Shown here in pieces: positions 21,365 to 32,500 of a stretch of DNA of 64,000 nt. The notes beneath the pieces are model-generated. The model was not told the DNA's origin. It was given only the letters and a program-made list of their open reading frames with translations, and searched no databases. Both the position numbers and the translations under genes were made by a program. The stretch comes from Massospora cicadina (Eukaryota > Entomophthoromycota > Entomophthoromycetes > Entomophthorales > Entomophthoraceae), in contig JAKSZP010014953.1 in the NCBI GenBank assembly GCA_022478985.1, positions 1 through 64,000 of the forward strand, read 5' to 3'. How positions within the stretch are numbered: position 1 is the stretch's first letter; each line of letters opens with the position of its first letter.

Positions 21365-22434
21365 CTATTGTGGTCTTTTTGTATATTTAGATACTACTTA
21401 GATAAAGTGCTTTTTTCAGCTCTTAGTAATTGGTATGGCTTGTGACCCATGTTTTATATGAAGTTGGTCAATTATTGATTTACTATAAATTTAATCCCTA
21501 ATTTCTACAGACACATCTCATGTTCCCTTAAATTATAGGCTACCAATGCCACGGCCTCAATTGCCTAATCGCCTCTTATTTTAATTCTGCATTAATCTAC
21601 TACTTTGCCCTGCATTAGCATCAAGCATTGATGATAGGCTCCTTATATTTAGTATGGCCAGTCGTTGGTAAAGTATAATACATCTGGCATAATCCAACTA
21701 AAACCTGGCATATTGATCTTATGTTAAAATGCCCCAAGATCTATTACTTGCATTTATAACATAATTTGGATATTAAGCTGGTAGGTTACCGCACTTAACC
21801 CTTTCAGTCTTTTTCAAAAAAAAATCATCCATTTTTTTGACCTTAAATTTGGCGCGAATTTCTTATCCGGTGTTCAAACTTTTTATAATCATTTTGGTCC
21901 TTGTCCATAACATAAATATCTAGTAGATTTGATCTTTGTTTGTAACATAAATTTTTGATAATTTTGGTCCTTGTTCGTAACATGAATATTTGACAAAATT
22001 TTGAAGTAAATCTATATAAATTTTCATATAATTAGACGCATATATGCATTTTTAGATTTACATCACCCCCATTTTTGGACGCATATATGCATCAAATGAT
22101 TGAAAGGGTTAATTGCTGCTTAGTAACCATAAAACGCTTCTTTGAGAATATGGTAAAGAGATCATATCTGAGTAATATTGTCATTTGTATGGGGGTCTTT
22201 TCTTAAGCAGATAGTTAAATTTTAACTATTTAGTTGATATAAGGGGCCTCTGAGCAAACTGGTAATACCAGATACTATGGCGTGCTCCTCTTTTTATTGA
22301 TAAACCCCTATACCTGATTATAAAGTTTTTGCCATTACGTTTTTTACCCAGATTGCTGTCTTTATATAGTATCTGGTGTGTTTTGTGTGGACCTGTGTTA
22401 CTAAAATATATAAAGCTAAGTGCCAGTTTCAAAA
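21365..22434 (+). repeat. 5' LTR of element B with a MITE inside
   Basis: Aligned with 39325-40106 except for the extra 310-bp MITE at 21799-22108. It ends TTTCAAAA just before the primer-binding site (the 3' copy ends TTTCAACA). The start is placed from the length of the 3' copy and is approximate. Confidence 0.6.
21799..22108. mobile_element. piggyBac-like MITE in the 5' LTR of B
   Basis: 310 bp with terminal inverted repeats CCCTTTCAGTC / GATTGAAAGGG (one mismatch), flanked on both sides by TTAA (21795-21798 and 22109-22112). The paired 3' LTR of the same element has the empty site with a single TTAA at 39778-39781 in matching context (GTAGGTTAC...). TTAA duplication with CCC/GGG ends is the hallmark of piggyBac elements. 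There is no coding capacity; inside are two copies of a TTTTGGTCCTTGT-TAACAT block and two of GACGCATATATGCAT. It would move only with a transposase supplied in trans. Confidence 0.85.
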
Positions 22435-22435
22435 A

Positions 22436-22452
22436 GGAAGCTCACTACAGGG
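22436..22452 (+). promoter_or_regulatory. Primer-binding site of element B
   Basis: GGAAGCTCACTACAGGG lies at the spacing seen in elements A and C, sharing the core CTCACTACAGGG; the TGGT start has decayed to GGAA. Confidence 0.55.
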
Positions 22453-23078
22453 TACACAATTGCTCCCCTATTGTATAAAATTATATTACAAGTGAGAGTA
22501 TTTCTCCTGATACTCCAGAATGATTATGAGCTCTAATGAGGCTGTTTCAAAGAGCTAGCATAACTTTGGTCCACCTACTCATCTCTATAGTGAAAAAATG
22601 GTGAGGGTTCTGAGCTCAGGCTCAGATGATCTTTTACCTTGAAATTCTTTGGATTATCACTCCTATATCTAATTTAAAGGACCCTCAACTCTGCCTCAAC
22701 AGCTCTGATAATATCTTATTTCACCCTTTTTTTTCCCTTGTTAATCCTAATAGGGAGAGTAGTTCATTGAAAACTTTAGTCCACTTAAAGATATGAGATG
22801 TGGAGTTAAAGTCTCCTCACCACTGGCTTTTTAAATTCTTGAACTGGTTTAACAAAAGTTTATATCAGAACGCCACCAATTTTCTGGTTTAATTTATTGA
22901 TTCCATCACGGTTTCGCATCTCATTGTGCTCAATTGTCAAATCACTCAGTAGTAAAAATTTGTGGTGGTTGATGAAGCTCAGCTGAACTTTTTAACCTAG
23001 CTGGACCAGCAGTCCAAAAATGTTTCATGATTACTGACAGTCAGTTAGAGTTGCAGTACAATATGACTTGTTGCAACC
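22453..23078 (+). pseudogene. Gag N-terminal part of element B
   Basis: Only short frames remain; near 22955-23060 a helical stretch (VDEAQLNFLT, LDQQSKNVS) resembles the coiled gag N-terminus of A and C. Assigned by position between primer-binding site and solo LTR. Confidence 0.35.
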
Positions 23079-23562
23079 TGTAAGTCCCAGGGAACGTCCC
23101 CTGGCTATTGATCAGGCCATCTTCCCATTCCTGAGTAAAAAGACACCAAATAGGATGGTGGTACCTCTCATTACTCAGGATGATCTCACTCATGTAGTAG
23201 ATGGGCAATGGGTAACAGCTCTTCCACTTCGGATCCCACCCCCAGTACCCACACTCACCTCAGCAGAACTTTTATGGGGAATTAGAAAAATCTGCACTGA
23301 GATTGTCAGACTGAAATTAGTCAGATCTAATTCAAGTGGCAATCTGACCAATGCCCAAATCTCAAATGGCCGGAAAGGCATGAATACTGAGGTATTGGCC
23401 ATAACACCCAACAGTTCTAATTTGATCAATATGCTGATTGAACAAAGCGCCTTCCTACCAAAGTTGTTGAGGATCATCTTTGACAATCAGGCTATAGCAT
23501 TGGGTGCCATCTATGAGGGTTCAGAGCCCCAGTTGGCAATTTGGGTGGTGCACCTGATGTGA
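23068..23562 (+). CDS. LTR-borne DERW-motif ORF, longest open copy
   Basis: A 164-codon open frame. The ATG at 23068 lies 11 bases upstream of the LTR start, so the natural start is uncertain. Order of segments: R-E-R-P-L-A-I-D-Q near residues 8-16, FPFLSKK, then D-L-T-H-V-V-D-G-Q-W-V-T-A-L-P at 23182-23226 (E-R of the motif replaced by G-Q), an L-T-S-A-E-L-L-W-G-I helix matching SSTLVGLIEG in K, and a C-terminal helical stretch (SSNLINMLIEQSAFLPKLLR). No signal peptide, no known domain. Related frames occur at 11219, 41021, 45428 (-) and 62575 (-). Function unknown. Confidence 0.5.
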   Translation: MLQPVSPRERPLAIDQAIFPFLSKKTPNRMVVPLITQDDLTHVVDGQWVTALPLRIPPPVPTLTSAELLWGIRKICTEIVRLKLVRSNSSGNLTNAQISNGRKGMNTEVLAITPNSSNLINMLIEQSAFLPKLLRIIFDNQAIALGAIYEGSEPQLAIWVVHLM

Positions 23563-24656
23563 TGCCACTGACTGAATGAATGGTCTAGCGACTGAGCGAG
23601 GGCGGGTTGGGCATCCCAAACCTGTTCCCAACCAAATTGACCTGCCCCTATGTGGGGTGGCCTTGGGGAATTCCCATCGCTCATTGGGCCAAATGCCATC
23701 ATGCCAGCTGTCAGAAATGTAGCTGAGCCTTGTTTTGGATGTTCAAGGTTGAACTGACAGTGACTCAGCCCACCGCCAAATTTTGTGATGTCAGTTCCCA
23801 AGGAACAAACCCGCCCATTACTGAACAATTCACCAGTTAGGTCGAAATTGAGGGTCCTGATCCTGGCTTGTCACTACCCCAATTGACCACTATTTAATCA
23901 GTTGCATAGCACTGAGAAAATTGTTGGTCAATTTTCTTCATTTCCTTTTAATAAAAATTTTGCCAAAATCCAAAACAATTTTTATTATCTCTTCTGACCA
24001 CATCCCTGATGGTGTTTTCCTAGTGGCCCGTTGGTCCATATACTGGATGGGCTCTACCAATACTCTTGGTCACTATGGCCCCCTCCATCATTGATTGGAT
24101 TCAGCGAGTCTAATATTTTTGGCTCTACAACCCCACTATCACAAACCTCTGGTAGCAATACATGGGAATCTTGTGGCCTTATGCCCACCGATTGCAAGAG
24201 AGAATCCATCTCCTTGCTGCCCCAGTTGAAATGGCCCCATATGCCGAGAAACTCATTGAGACAATCTCTGTGATCCCACCCCCTGAAGCAAGACCCCCTG
24301 AATTGGGAGTGGGCTCAATGTGGTTTGTCACCGTGATCATACTCACTATTGTGCTGCGCCAACAGTTTGTCATTTCCCAATGCCCAGCTTCATATCAAGT
24401 CATTTGGTCGGCAATGTCTCTGGTATTCTGGCTTGCTTTTTGGGTGCTTATGCATCTTGACTGGCAGGCCAGTCTAAACTTCTTCTGCTGTTTCCATGAC
24501 ACAACCTCTATGCCCTTGTATGAAGGGGTATCATATTCTGTTAAATCCGATCAATCTAAATAAAGGTGATAGGTTTGGATATGTTCACAACTTTTCTACT
24601 TTATTTGATATAATTATGGGTGGCTCTCAAGGCCACTAAGTTATATATGTTAACAA
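23079..24656 (+). mobile_element. Solo LTR of the J/K family inside element B
   Basis: About 1.57 kb, starting TGTAAGTCCCAGGGAACGTC and ending near CCACTAAGTTATATATGTTAACA, colinear with the 1.24-kb copy in element A (shared blocks GAACGTCCCCTG, GGGTAACAGCTCTTCC, GGGCGGGTTGGGCATCC-like, ACTGAGAAAATTGTTGGTCA, then an AATAAA signal). It contains an upstream DERW-motif ORF, a central promoter/poly(A)-like block (about 23.88-23.99 kb) and a downstream hydrophobic ORF. It sits in the gag of B in the same orientation. No clear target duplication. Confidence 0.7.
24162..24563 (+). CDS. Hydrophobic ORF in the LTR, two membrane-like segments
   Basis: A 133-codon frame with an amphipathic N-terminal half (HLLAAPVEMAPYAEKLIETI) and two hydrophobic segments: MWFVTVIILTIVLRQQFVI and SAMSLVFWLAFWVLMHLDW. 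Its C-terminal half aligns with the frame at 44378-44070 (-), which shows the same order (A-T-A-T-K-F-I-A, TVWLLMSMLVMV, LPIFWLMFQV). A decayed version lies at 12.2-12.37 kb, and a similar hydrophobic frame at 61488-61063 (-). It may encode a membrane protein; it could also be chance hydrophobicity of T-rich DNA, but the repeated position after the DERW ORF argues against that. Confidence 0.4.
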   Translation: MGILWPYAHRLQERIHLLAAPVEMAPYAEKLIETISVIPPPEARPPELGVGSMWFVTVIILTIVLRQQFVISQCPASYQVIWSAMSLVFWLAFWVLMHLDWQASLNFFCCFHDTTSMPLYEGVSYSVKSDQSK

Positions 24657-25690
24657 ATTCCGTAGAATCCACAATTTAGGGGGTGATAATGCCCAAACTA
24701 CAAGAACTTAATATGAGTAACTCAATGACATTGCCTATTTGTGATAGAGTTTGGCGGATAAGAATGGATAACAACATAGAAAACGTTGTTTCCAAATTTT
24801 CTTAATAAGGGAAAGTCAGTTACAGATTTTGATAACAGTTTGTTATGAAGCTCAAGTTTTATAAGGATCCAAGGTGCTGAATAATTTTGATGCCCAAATC
24901 TCCCTATATCAATCCTGTGAGATTTACAAGGAATTGTATCAGGTCCTGATCCCTGTTTTGAATGTGGAGAATTATAATACATACGCTAAATTATGGCGCT
25001 GCTGTACCTCCACTTTTGAGCGTCTAACCCAGTCGTTGAAAGCTCTGTGACCATTATGAAAAAATTATATCTAAAAAATGAAATAGCTTGGTTGTATGGC
25101 CCTCGTTGCCCTAGGCTTGATATTTCTCAAGTTATTAGTTATCTTTGTGAAGATCTAATACATAATGCCAATAGTTTCCCTAGTTTGGGTTTCAAACACA
25201 CGGTTCATTCCAGGAACCCTGAAATGAAGTATGATTTGAGAAAAGAGTGGGTGGATTAGTACTAGGATTATTACTTTGCCCCTTCTTAAAAATTTCTCAA
25301 TCAAAACAAAATCTCTGAAACCATGTTATGTTATGACCTTGTCCAACAAAGGAAGCCCCACCTTCAGCATTGCACCAGATGATTGTGTATGATGCATTAG
25401 TAATTTACTAACCGTCAATTGAACAGATGATTAGATGGGTTAGCTGGTGGCAGTAGTGAAGTCTTATGTTAAAACTAGAGCAATAAGAGCTTCCCACACC
25501 TCAGGTGATATTTAAAAATTAGACTGAGTTCAGATGGCAATACCTTTTGGTACTCTAGAAGAAATAAGCTCACTTTTATGTGCCAACCTACAAACCTATT
25601 TTTGGCAAGTGGATGCCCTGGATGTTCATACTTTCAACGCAGTTGATGCTTATGCTGCTAAATGCAAGTGCATTTATAAAACTGTTAATA
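24657..25690 (+). pseudogene. Gag of element B, second part
   Basis: Continuation of gag after the solo LTR. Short frames at 25047-25259 and 25534-25716; the latter (TYFWQVDALDVHTFNAVDAYAAKCKC) runs into the protease region. I cannot see an intact zinc knuckle. Confidence 0.35.
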
Positions 25691-25699
25691 AGTTTTTAA

Positions 25700-26683
25700 G
25701 TAAGCGTTATCATTGATAGTAGCGCACCAAATAACATCATGTCCACTATTTTGGTAAATAAGCTTGGTCTGTCTCTGAAATTGACCCTTGCAAAAGTATT
25801 GGTACTGTGGGGCCTCAGATAAATACCTTATTGAGAGCATATAGTGTGCTCCCGCTAAGGCTCAGTCTGCTAGTTTTACCTCCAGATATGGTGTTACTGA
25901 GTCAGAGTTATGAATTCCTCAATGGAACCTCTTTTATAAGCACTTATAAGGTAATACTAATTTTGAATAAAAATACTTTGGATATACTAGGACAACGTCT
26001 TCTACTTTATTACAATTGGAAACCTGAGGGCTCTACACCTCATAAACCAGAGGTTGTTAACCTTGCATATAAGAATGGAATTGTGCCAGTGAGGTATTAG
26101 GAAATTTGTTTATTTACTCAGCAAAAGCCAACTCATTTTATGTAACCTAAGGTCATTCTGCTGAAACTAATTGAATTTTCTTATTCTGGTGGGCCATTAA
26201 CTTATAATGGGGACAGAACTTATACTGAAATTTTCCCAAAGGGTATATATCAAAATATTCACGCTGTTTTTCCACTCTAATCTTGAACTTGTCTCTATGC
26301 CTGGAATTATCATTTCTGACTATGGATAAATTTAGGTATCATTAGTTAACTTATATCCACATCCTATTCAAATATAACAACACCAAACTGTTGTTTTTTA
26401 AATATTTTACCACTTGATGAATTATATAATATACATAATTTCGATACTTTGGAGTTATTAGGCCTTCCAGGTGTTACTGATCAATAAATTTTGTTCTTTA
26501 ATACCACAGAAAATCCTATTGGGGTTAATTAAGGAGTATAAGGACTAAGCTTTGGCCTTTTTTGAAAATTATAGTATTACTTTTGCAAAAAAAGAATATT
26601 GACTTGAGTTGAGCATGTGATGTGTTACACCAGATTGATACTTGAAATCAACCGCCCATTTGACTTTGTCCTATTAGACAATA
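25700..26683 (+). pseudogene. Aspartic protease and pre-RT region of element B
   Basis: At about 25707-25780 the translation reads L-I-D-S-S-A-P-N-N-I-M-S, then TILVNKLGLSL, a retropepsin active-site loop with D-S-G-A changed to D-S-S-A. A 97-residue frame (25807-26100) continues and ends in PEVVNLAYKNGIVPVRY, the block also seen in A and C. Near 26580, YSITFAKKEY begins the segment that normally precedes RT. The gene is cut at 26683 by the LTR of element C and resumes at 36683. Confidence 0.6.
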
Positions 26684-27065
26684 TGTTATAAAATCTGGCG
26701 GGAAAGTTGAGATTTGCCAAAGAATAGCATAGGAGGGTTTCCCACTAATTCAAAGGAAAATTATATGGAGATCGCCATTTCTTGAACATATGAAATAAAA
26801 TATAAAATGAAGCCAGCGTCTTCAGTGCACACTATTTTTAATGAGAATGGCAAAGTAAACTATTACTAACCATCAACTATAACGTAGAATTCACTACATG
26901 TGATTAATCAAAAACCTCCTTTTTTCTCGTTTTCCCTTTTTCACTTATATCTCTGGCAACTCTTTGACCCATCTGAACAGCTGCTCAGGCTTTCTAACCC
27001 TCATTGTTCTCATCTCATTATTGGGAGTTCTGGCTAAATCCCCATATTAAGTTAAAGTCATATCA
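26684..27065 (-). repeat. 3' LTR of element C
   Basis: 382 bp aligned with 36299-36682; shared blocks include ATAAAATCTGG, AGAATTCACTACAT, TTCACTTATATCTCTxGxAAC and CATTGTT. Plus-strand ends read TGTTATAA and ATATCA. Flanking pentamers (caata and aatta) do not match cleanly. Confidence 0.75.
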
Positions 27066-29070
27066 CTTAGTATCAATACATATTGAATTTTGATGATATT
27101 AAATGTGCTATTTTGATTTTACATATAACGGGAAACCTACTATGAATAATTTAGGCTTACTATCCATTAATAGAAACTACTGACATTAACCCCTTCATGA
27201 TTGGATGATAAGTCTTTAGCGCTATTTCACCCCATTGTTCATCTGATGCTGTCCAGTTCTCAAAAAAAACTGGACCACTCAAGCCCTGACATATTTTCTT
27301 TAAGTATGGTATTCCGTTAGTGTGGCTACCAAGAAAAATTCCCCTTCTCCAATTCCCACTTATTCCAGACTATGAAGGGTTCCTGAGGTAGATGCCATGA
27401 CTGTCTTAGGTTGGAAGGAGCTCCTTTCTGAATTTGTTGGCCATATGACGTTCTTGCACGCGCTCTTCAGTAAATTTGTGATGCAGTTGTGCTGGGTTGG
27501 GGAGCGGAGAAGAGGCCCTTTACTTCTAAAAGCAGCCTGACTCTTAGTGGCTGGCTTCAGCCATCTATTACTACCTTCTATTGATGAGCCACATCAAGAG
27601 GTACTAGCAATCCGCCAACGTTATGCTTAATGTAGGGCTAGATAGCTAATCAGGGTCCTTTCCCTGTTCTCCAATCCACTTTCCCTCATTGGGGGTGAAC
27701 TTCCAGAACAATTAATTAAATTGTATAAATTTTGGGGTGTCCGCCATATATGCAGCTCTGAATGCCAATGATGAGAGCCAGAACCTTCTTATAATGGCAC
27801 TACAGGGGAACATTGTGACTTCTCCTCCATGGTCAAGTTAAATTAGTTGATGGCACACCATTAGGAGTGTCAGGTTTCCCCAAGATGCGCTCGCTGGTGC
27901 TAGTGCAGGGGAACCCAACAAGTAGGCTGACTCCAAGGGGCTGGCGTCAGCCAAGAGGACAGGGGCATCTCTGGACGTGACAATGGATGAGACTCCATTC
28001 ATTTGAGTAAATTAAACTTAATAAAGATATAAGATAAAATAGATCTTATGAACGAAAGTATTTTATTAGTATAAAAATTAGGGATATTTATAGGGTATTA
28101 GGGGACACGTGGCTCTAGGATCGTTGTGGCCCCATCCAAGTAGGGTTTCTCCTGGCCTTCTGGATTGCCTACTATTCTGACCCTTACTTGGATCAAGCCA
28201 CCCATGTGACCAGGTCAGGTGAGATCCCAGGTCACATGTCCCAGGGAATGGGATTGTACCATTTCCTCAATTTGGGGTAATTTATACTAAGCCCCAAATT
28301 CGATATACTGGTAGATTTGACTCTTATTATCGAATCTAATAAGCCAGTGAGGATTTACACCCCTTGAAGGAAAATGTCGATTCTTCCCCTGGACAAGGCT
28401 TACTCCTAACCCAGGGTAAATCCTGACAGGGATACCCTGGAGTGGGCTTGTCAATCAGCATATTCATCATCCGCTCCTGTTCCCTATGCTTATCCCAGCA
28501 TGAACAACTTCATTATATACTGTCTGTCGCTTGGTGCATCCTTCTTGCCTTGTGATGGATCACATTTCCCCATTTGCGGTCTTCTCCAACTTTTTCCCCC
28601 TTCATCATATACTCCTTGTTATCCTGCGACCTCCAACAGATGTGGTTGTTGTCCTTGCTCCTGATGGGCCAAGAGAGCATTCACTTCAATTGCCAGGTTG
28701 AGTTGTCCCCCCTGGGTCCTACACTGGACGCACAGTACTACTCCCTCACCCAGTAATTACCTTGTCTTCTTCTTATGATGCTGCCATGTCTTCCCCTGTG
28801 ATAATACTGACTCTCTCCCAACCAATAATGCAACCTCCACTTCCCCACCAGTCCCCAAAAGTCCTCAGGAAACTGAGCCTCCTACCAAATGGCAGAAGAA
28901 AAATTAAACGTGGCTCCCAACTGTCAAAGCACAAGTCCCACTGTAAAAAGCAGAGGAGGTAAGATGATACTGGGGCAGCCTAATCAGCAGTATTTTGTTT
29001 CGCTTCTATAGTAGAACTTGGGTTTCTCTTTGGTATACTTTTTTTATTATTTTTCCTTTATCTTTTATTA
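27066..29070. other. Unassigned insert between pol and 3' LTR of element C
   Basis: Pol of C ends near 29070 and the LTR starts at 27065, leaving 2 kb that gypsy elements normally lack. It is more GC-rich than its surroundings and holds plus-strand coding-like frames: about 27396-27860 (LGWKELLSEFVGH, FSHLLLPSIDEPHQEVLAIR) and 28552-28962 (ending in a basic tail, RRKIKRGSQLSKHKSHCKK). I do not recognise either. A candidate solo LTR (27868-28428) lies between them. It could be one degraded retroelement in plus orientation interrupted by an LTR, or captured sequence. Confidence 0.35.
27868..28428 (-). repeat. Candidate solo LTR
   Basis: 561 bp bounded by TGTCAGG and CCTGACA (7-bp perfect inverted ends). 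On the minus strand it has a TATA box (CCCTATAAATATCCC, about 28092-28106) followed by AATAAAATAC, the usual LTR promoter/poly(A) spacing. The flanking pentamers do not match, and no second copy is in the window. Confidence 0.45.
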
Positions 29071-30290
29071 TTATCTTTATAATTAGTATAAGCCTAAAAA
29101 CTTATTGTGAACTTAGTTGCTAATCCAACTGTTTATTGGGTCCTTAATTGTATAGACATCTACCTCAGTCTTTATATTATCTTGAAAGGTCCAATCCAGA
29201 TACTAGCTAAATTATCCCACTGTTTAAACCCATGCTGGTTGTGGAGAGAACGTGCTCAACTATTGAGAGCTGTGGAAGCCCGCTACTCCTTACCTTATCA
29301 TAATTGTGATTTTTGATCTTTTTTAGGAAGGCTGGTTGAGTATGCTCCAGTCTGGAGCTTGATTAGCATAAACATCAAAGCTGTCAAGTAGAGACGCAGA
29401 TCTATTCTGCCAGTACATTCTATGCAGGAGTAAATTAATGCATGCAGAGATGGATGCCTTCTGTAAAGCAGCTGAGAAGGGCTCCTTTCAGTCATAGAAT
29501 GATTATTGATGTTATAGGTGAAGACGTGATGGAAAGAATAGTACTCCAATCTGACAATCTATCCGTCACCAGCTTCCTGAGTATATTCACCAGTGTTTCA
29601 TTTATCCTTTCAATCAATCCGTTTGACTCAGGATGGTATGGGGTTGTTAGAGCCCCATGGATGGCCAGTAATCCGTTCAACTTAAGGATAATATGCAAGG
29701 TGAAGTTATTTCTGTTGTCAGTAATTATGGACTGCGGGCAGCCATGCCGTTGAATTATGCACTCCATTGTGAACTTGGCCATGTTGACAGTCCTCAAATC
29801 CTTATTGCATGTCATTTACCCACCTGGTCAGATGGTCTATTGCTACCAGGATATACTTGGAGCAATTTATGCCCATCACTAAAGGTCCCACAACGTCAAT
29901 GAACACAGTGTGCAATGTGAACTGAGGCTTCACCAACTAATAAGAAGTCTTCTGGTGGAATGGCTTCTCTATATGACATTGGTGGCAACAATAGATCACT
30001 TCTAGTACATCTAAGTGCATACTCTCCCAATAGTGCGTAGTTGAAGGAATTCTAGCGTTTTGCGTAGCCCTCTGTGGGCTACTGCTTTATGTTTGCTTAA
30101 AATAATAGCTAATTGAGCAGAGGGGATTGGGAAGATGAGCTTATCTTCACGATCCACATGTATAACTCACCATCTTTTCATATTGTATCAGCCATCATCT
30201 CATCTAGTGCTCAATAACTTGAGGTGGCTCATCAGCTTATCGGTCACTGATCATTTTTTGTACAATAAATCACCCAAATCTACCATTATA
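29071..30290 (-). pseudogene. Integrase of element C
   Basis: Two overlapping minus-strand frames, 29815-29492 (107 residues) and 29549-29298 (83 residues), cover the core after the first catalytic Asp: KFTMECIIQRHGCPQSIITD, then TTPYHPESNGLIERINETLV (third catalytic Glu present). Upstream, FIDVVGPLVMGINCSKYILV and AIDHLTRW are readable with one stop. The C-terminal module IWIGPFKII lies near 29190. A frameshift separates the two frames. This is the best preserved integrase of the A/B/C family in the window. Confidence 0.7.
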
Positions 30291-31650
30291 GCGGTTGTTG
30301 GTACCTGAGATAAACAGTTGTCATTCTGATGCTTTGCACCAGGACAATGCAGTATTTCAAAATTGTAGGCCTGAAGCCTAAGGGCCTAATGAGCCAGAAG
30401 TCCCTCCAGCTCTTAAAGATTTTACTGCTAAGGCATCAAAGCATGGTCAGTCAAACCTTGAATTTTACTCCATGGAGGTATACCTGGAACTGCTTATATG
30501 TATATTGAAGCTAAGCATTCCTGTTTAGTCACAGTGTAATTCTTCTTATGGCATCTAAACTCCAACTAAAGTAAGTGACAGGGTGCCCTACCCCCTTGTC
30601 ATCCATTTAGGACTATCTTGCTCTAATGGTGGAAAGAGAAGCATCTGTTTGGACAATGAACTCCTTCTCAAAATTTGGATGTCACAATACTGGGGCACTA
30701 GTCAACGCTGTCTTGAGAGCATCAAAGGCATTCTGCTATCGTTCTGTCCACTCAAAAACAGTGTTTTTACATAGGAGCTAAAATAAAGAGGCTCCTATGC
30801 AGCTATAGTTAGGACTAAACTGTTGTTAATATATGCCCGTTCCTAAAAACACCTGCATATACCGCTTGTGCTATTGGATCATTCTTCAGATTTTTCTAGT
30901 TTTGGTCTGAGTCCCATAGAGTCTATTATAAACCTGAGATATTCTAATTGGTCTTTGATGAAGTGGCACTTGCATGGCTTAATTTGATGTTGGCTTCTGC
31001 GAGCTGTTGGAATACCTCTTTAAAATGATTATGGTGCTTCAAGAATGTCCTTGAAAAGACGTTAATGTCATCTAGGTACACCAGGACACACAACAGCTTG
31101 AGATCACCTATAATCGTGTTTATAGCCCTCTGGAACGTAGCTGAGGCGTTATACAGCCCCTACGGCATACAGGTGGACTGAAATAACCCTTTAGAAGTGA
31201 TCATAACACTCTTTTCTCATTTCACTGTGGGCAGCTCAAACTTCCAGTACCCCAAGATTAGGTCCATAGTTGAGAACTAGTGATCCCCACCCAGTTGATC
31301 TAACGCATCATCATGCAGCAGCAGATATGAGTCCTTCTTGGTGATAAATTTCAGCTTTTGGTAGTTGATTACTACCCATATTTTTTCATCCCTTATTTAA
31401 CAATCAGTACAGGAAAAAACCAGGGACATTCAGATGGCTCTAGAATTCCATTCTCCACCAGCTTCCTTATTTTACCAGAAATCACCTCTTCCATGACCCA
31501 AGAGCAGTGGATTGGCTGAGATCAAATGTGAGGATAATACCTAGACCCCACCAATGAACAACGCCATGAGCGCATCCAAGATCATGATCTATTAGCTGCA
31601 AAGATGCTTTAAATTCTGCAATAAAGCTATATCATGATTGATTTTCTCTT
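30291..31650 (-). pseudogene. RNase H and reverse transcriptase of element C
   Basis: On the minus strand, YNASATFQRAINTIIGDLKL, LCVLVYLDDINVFSRTFL (YLDD at 31078-31067, intact) and KHHNHFKEVFQQLAEANIKL are readable with one or two frame changes; the thumb KPCKCHFIKDQLEYL follows. RNase H remnants extend to about 30.3 kb in several frames with stops. The RT motif itself is undamaged although the gene is not. Confidence 0.65.
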
Positions 31651-32500
31651 CCAATAACCCAGTTAGATTTTCTAATGGATTTGACGTCATTACGCTGGAC
31701 TGGGATTCAATGAGAAGGCCAAATTCATACAGTGACCCAAACTTGTGGAAATGGAAACTTGTTCACAGGGGTCAAATGCAGATATGCTACCACCTGGTGT
31801 CTCTAGATCCTCAGAAGTCCTTGTTGTAGACATGCTAGTAATAATTCGATTACCCTGTGCCCATGTAGAGTATTCTTGTACCCACATGAGTCTCAAAGTG
31901 CAATTGCTGATAAGGGTCGAAAATCTCACCATAAAACTCATTTGGGATCTTAATCTAACTCTGTGTCCACTATCACTTGGTGGCCAGAGGGTATTGATAA
32001 GGCAGCAGCGGATCAAATTGGTAGCTCTAGGTACTCATATATCTGGTGGGGGAGTACCCTGGTTTTGTTTTTCATATGCTGATAGTATACAGGGATTACC
32101 CCATCACTGTACACAAGATTAAAATGACCCATCCAGTTGTTTCCTAGAGCATACTGTTGGAAGTAAAATAAACCAGGATCCGCTGGCCCAAGATTTATAA
32201 GGTCTCTTTAGCCATATTGACAGCCAACCCAAATAGCAAATGAAGGCTGTTACTATCAGCATTTCATAGTTATCATTGGGTAACACAATCGCTGGTTCTG
32301 ACATGACAAGTTGACCCAAACTGCAAAGGCAGCGCATTGTAAGCCCCTTCCAAGACAGTGCATGCCATCTCAGCAGTCTCATATACCATCTAGTGTTCCA
32401 CATCAGGTTTCAGTGGTAACTTAACTACCAACCTTGTGTATACTATATTAACTGGCGCGCCAGTGTCTATAATGGTACAAACTTTGTTTTTTAACACTGT
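31651..32500 (-). pseudogene. Aspartic protease region of element C
   Basis: VCTIIDTGAPVNIVYTRLV is encoded around 32480-32424, with the catalytic DTGA at 32467-32456. Downstream RILVYFQQ ... GHFNLVYSDGVIPVYY matches elements A and B. A HQVVAYLHLTPVNKF stretch near 31.78 kb corresponds to HQIVVYLHLTSVEE in A. Stops and frameshifts are scattered through the region. Confidence 0.65.

Noticed and set aside
21900..22095. Repeated GACGCATATATGCAT and TTTTGGTCCTTGT blocks considered as a CRISPR-like or satellite array
   Set aside because: Only two copies of each, irregular spacing, and they lie inside a eukaryotic MITE with proven TTAA ends.
23511..23828. Minus-strand ORF of 105 codons in the solo LTR of B, with a counterpart at 12014-11673 (-) in element A
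   Set aside because: The two align at the protein level, but they lie antisense to homologous LTR DNA and any frame of related DNA will align. The sense strand also shows a related peptide (GGLGI-x-NLF). I see no independent evidence for the antisense frame.
11213..24656. TGTAAGT at the start of both solo LTRs considered as a 5' splice site of a mobile intron
   Set aside because: The same sequence follows the polypurine tract in K, which fits an LTR start; no branch point and 3' splice site pair was seen at the right ends.
27186..27215. TTAACCCCTTCATGATTGG, similar to the left end of the MITE
   Set aside because: No matching right end with TTAA was found within several kilobases, and the inverted-repeat core differs.
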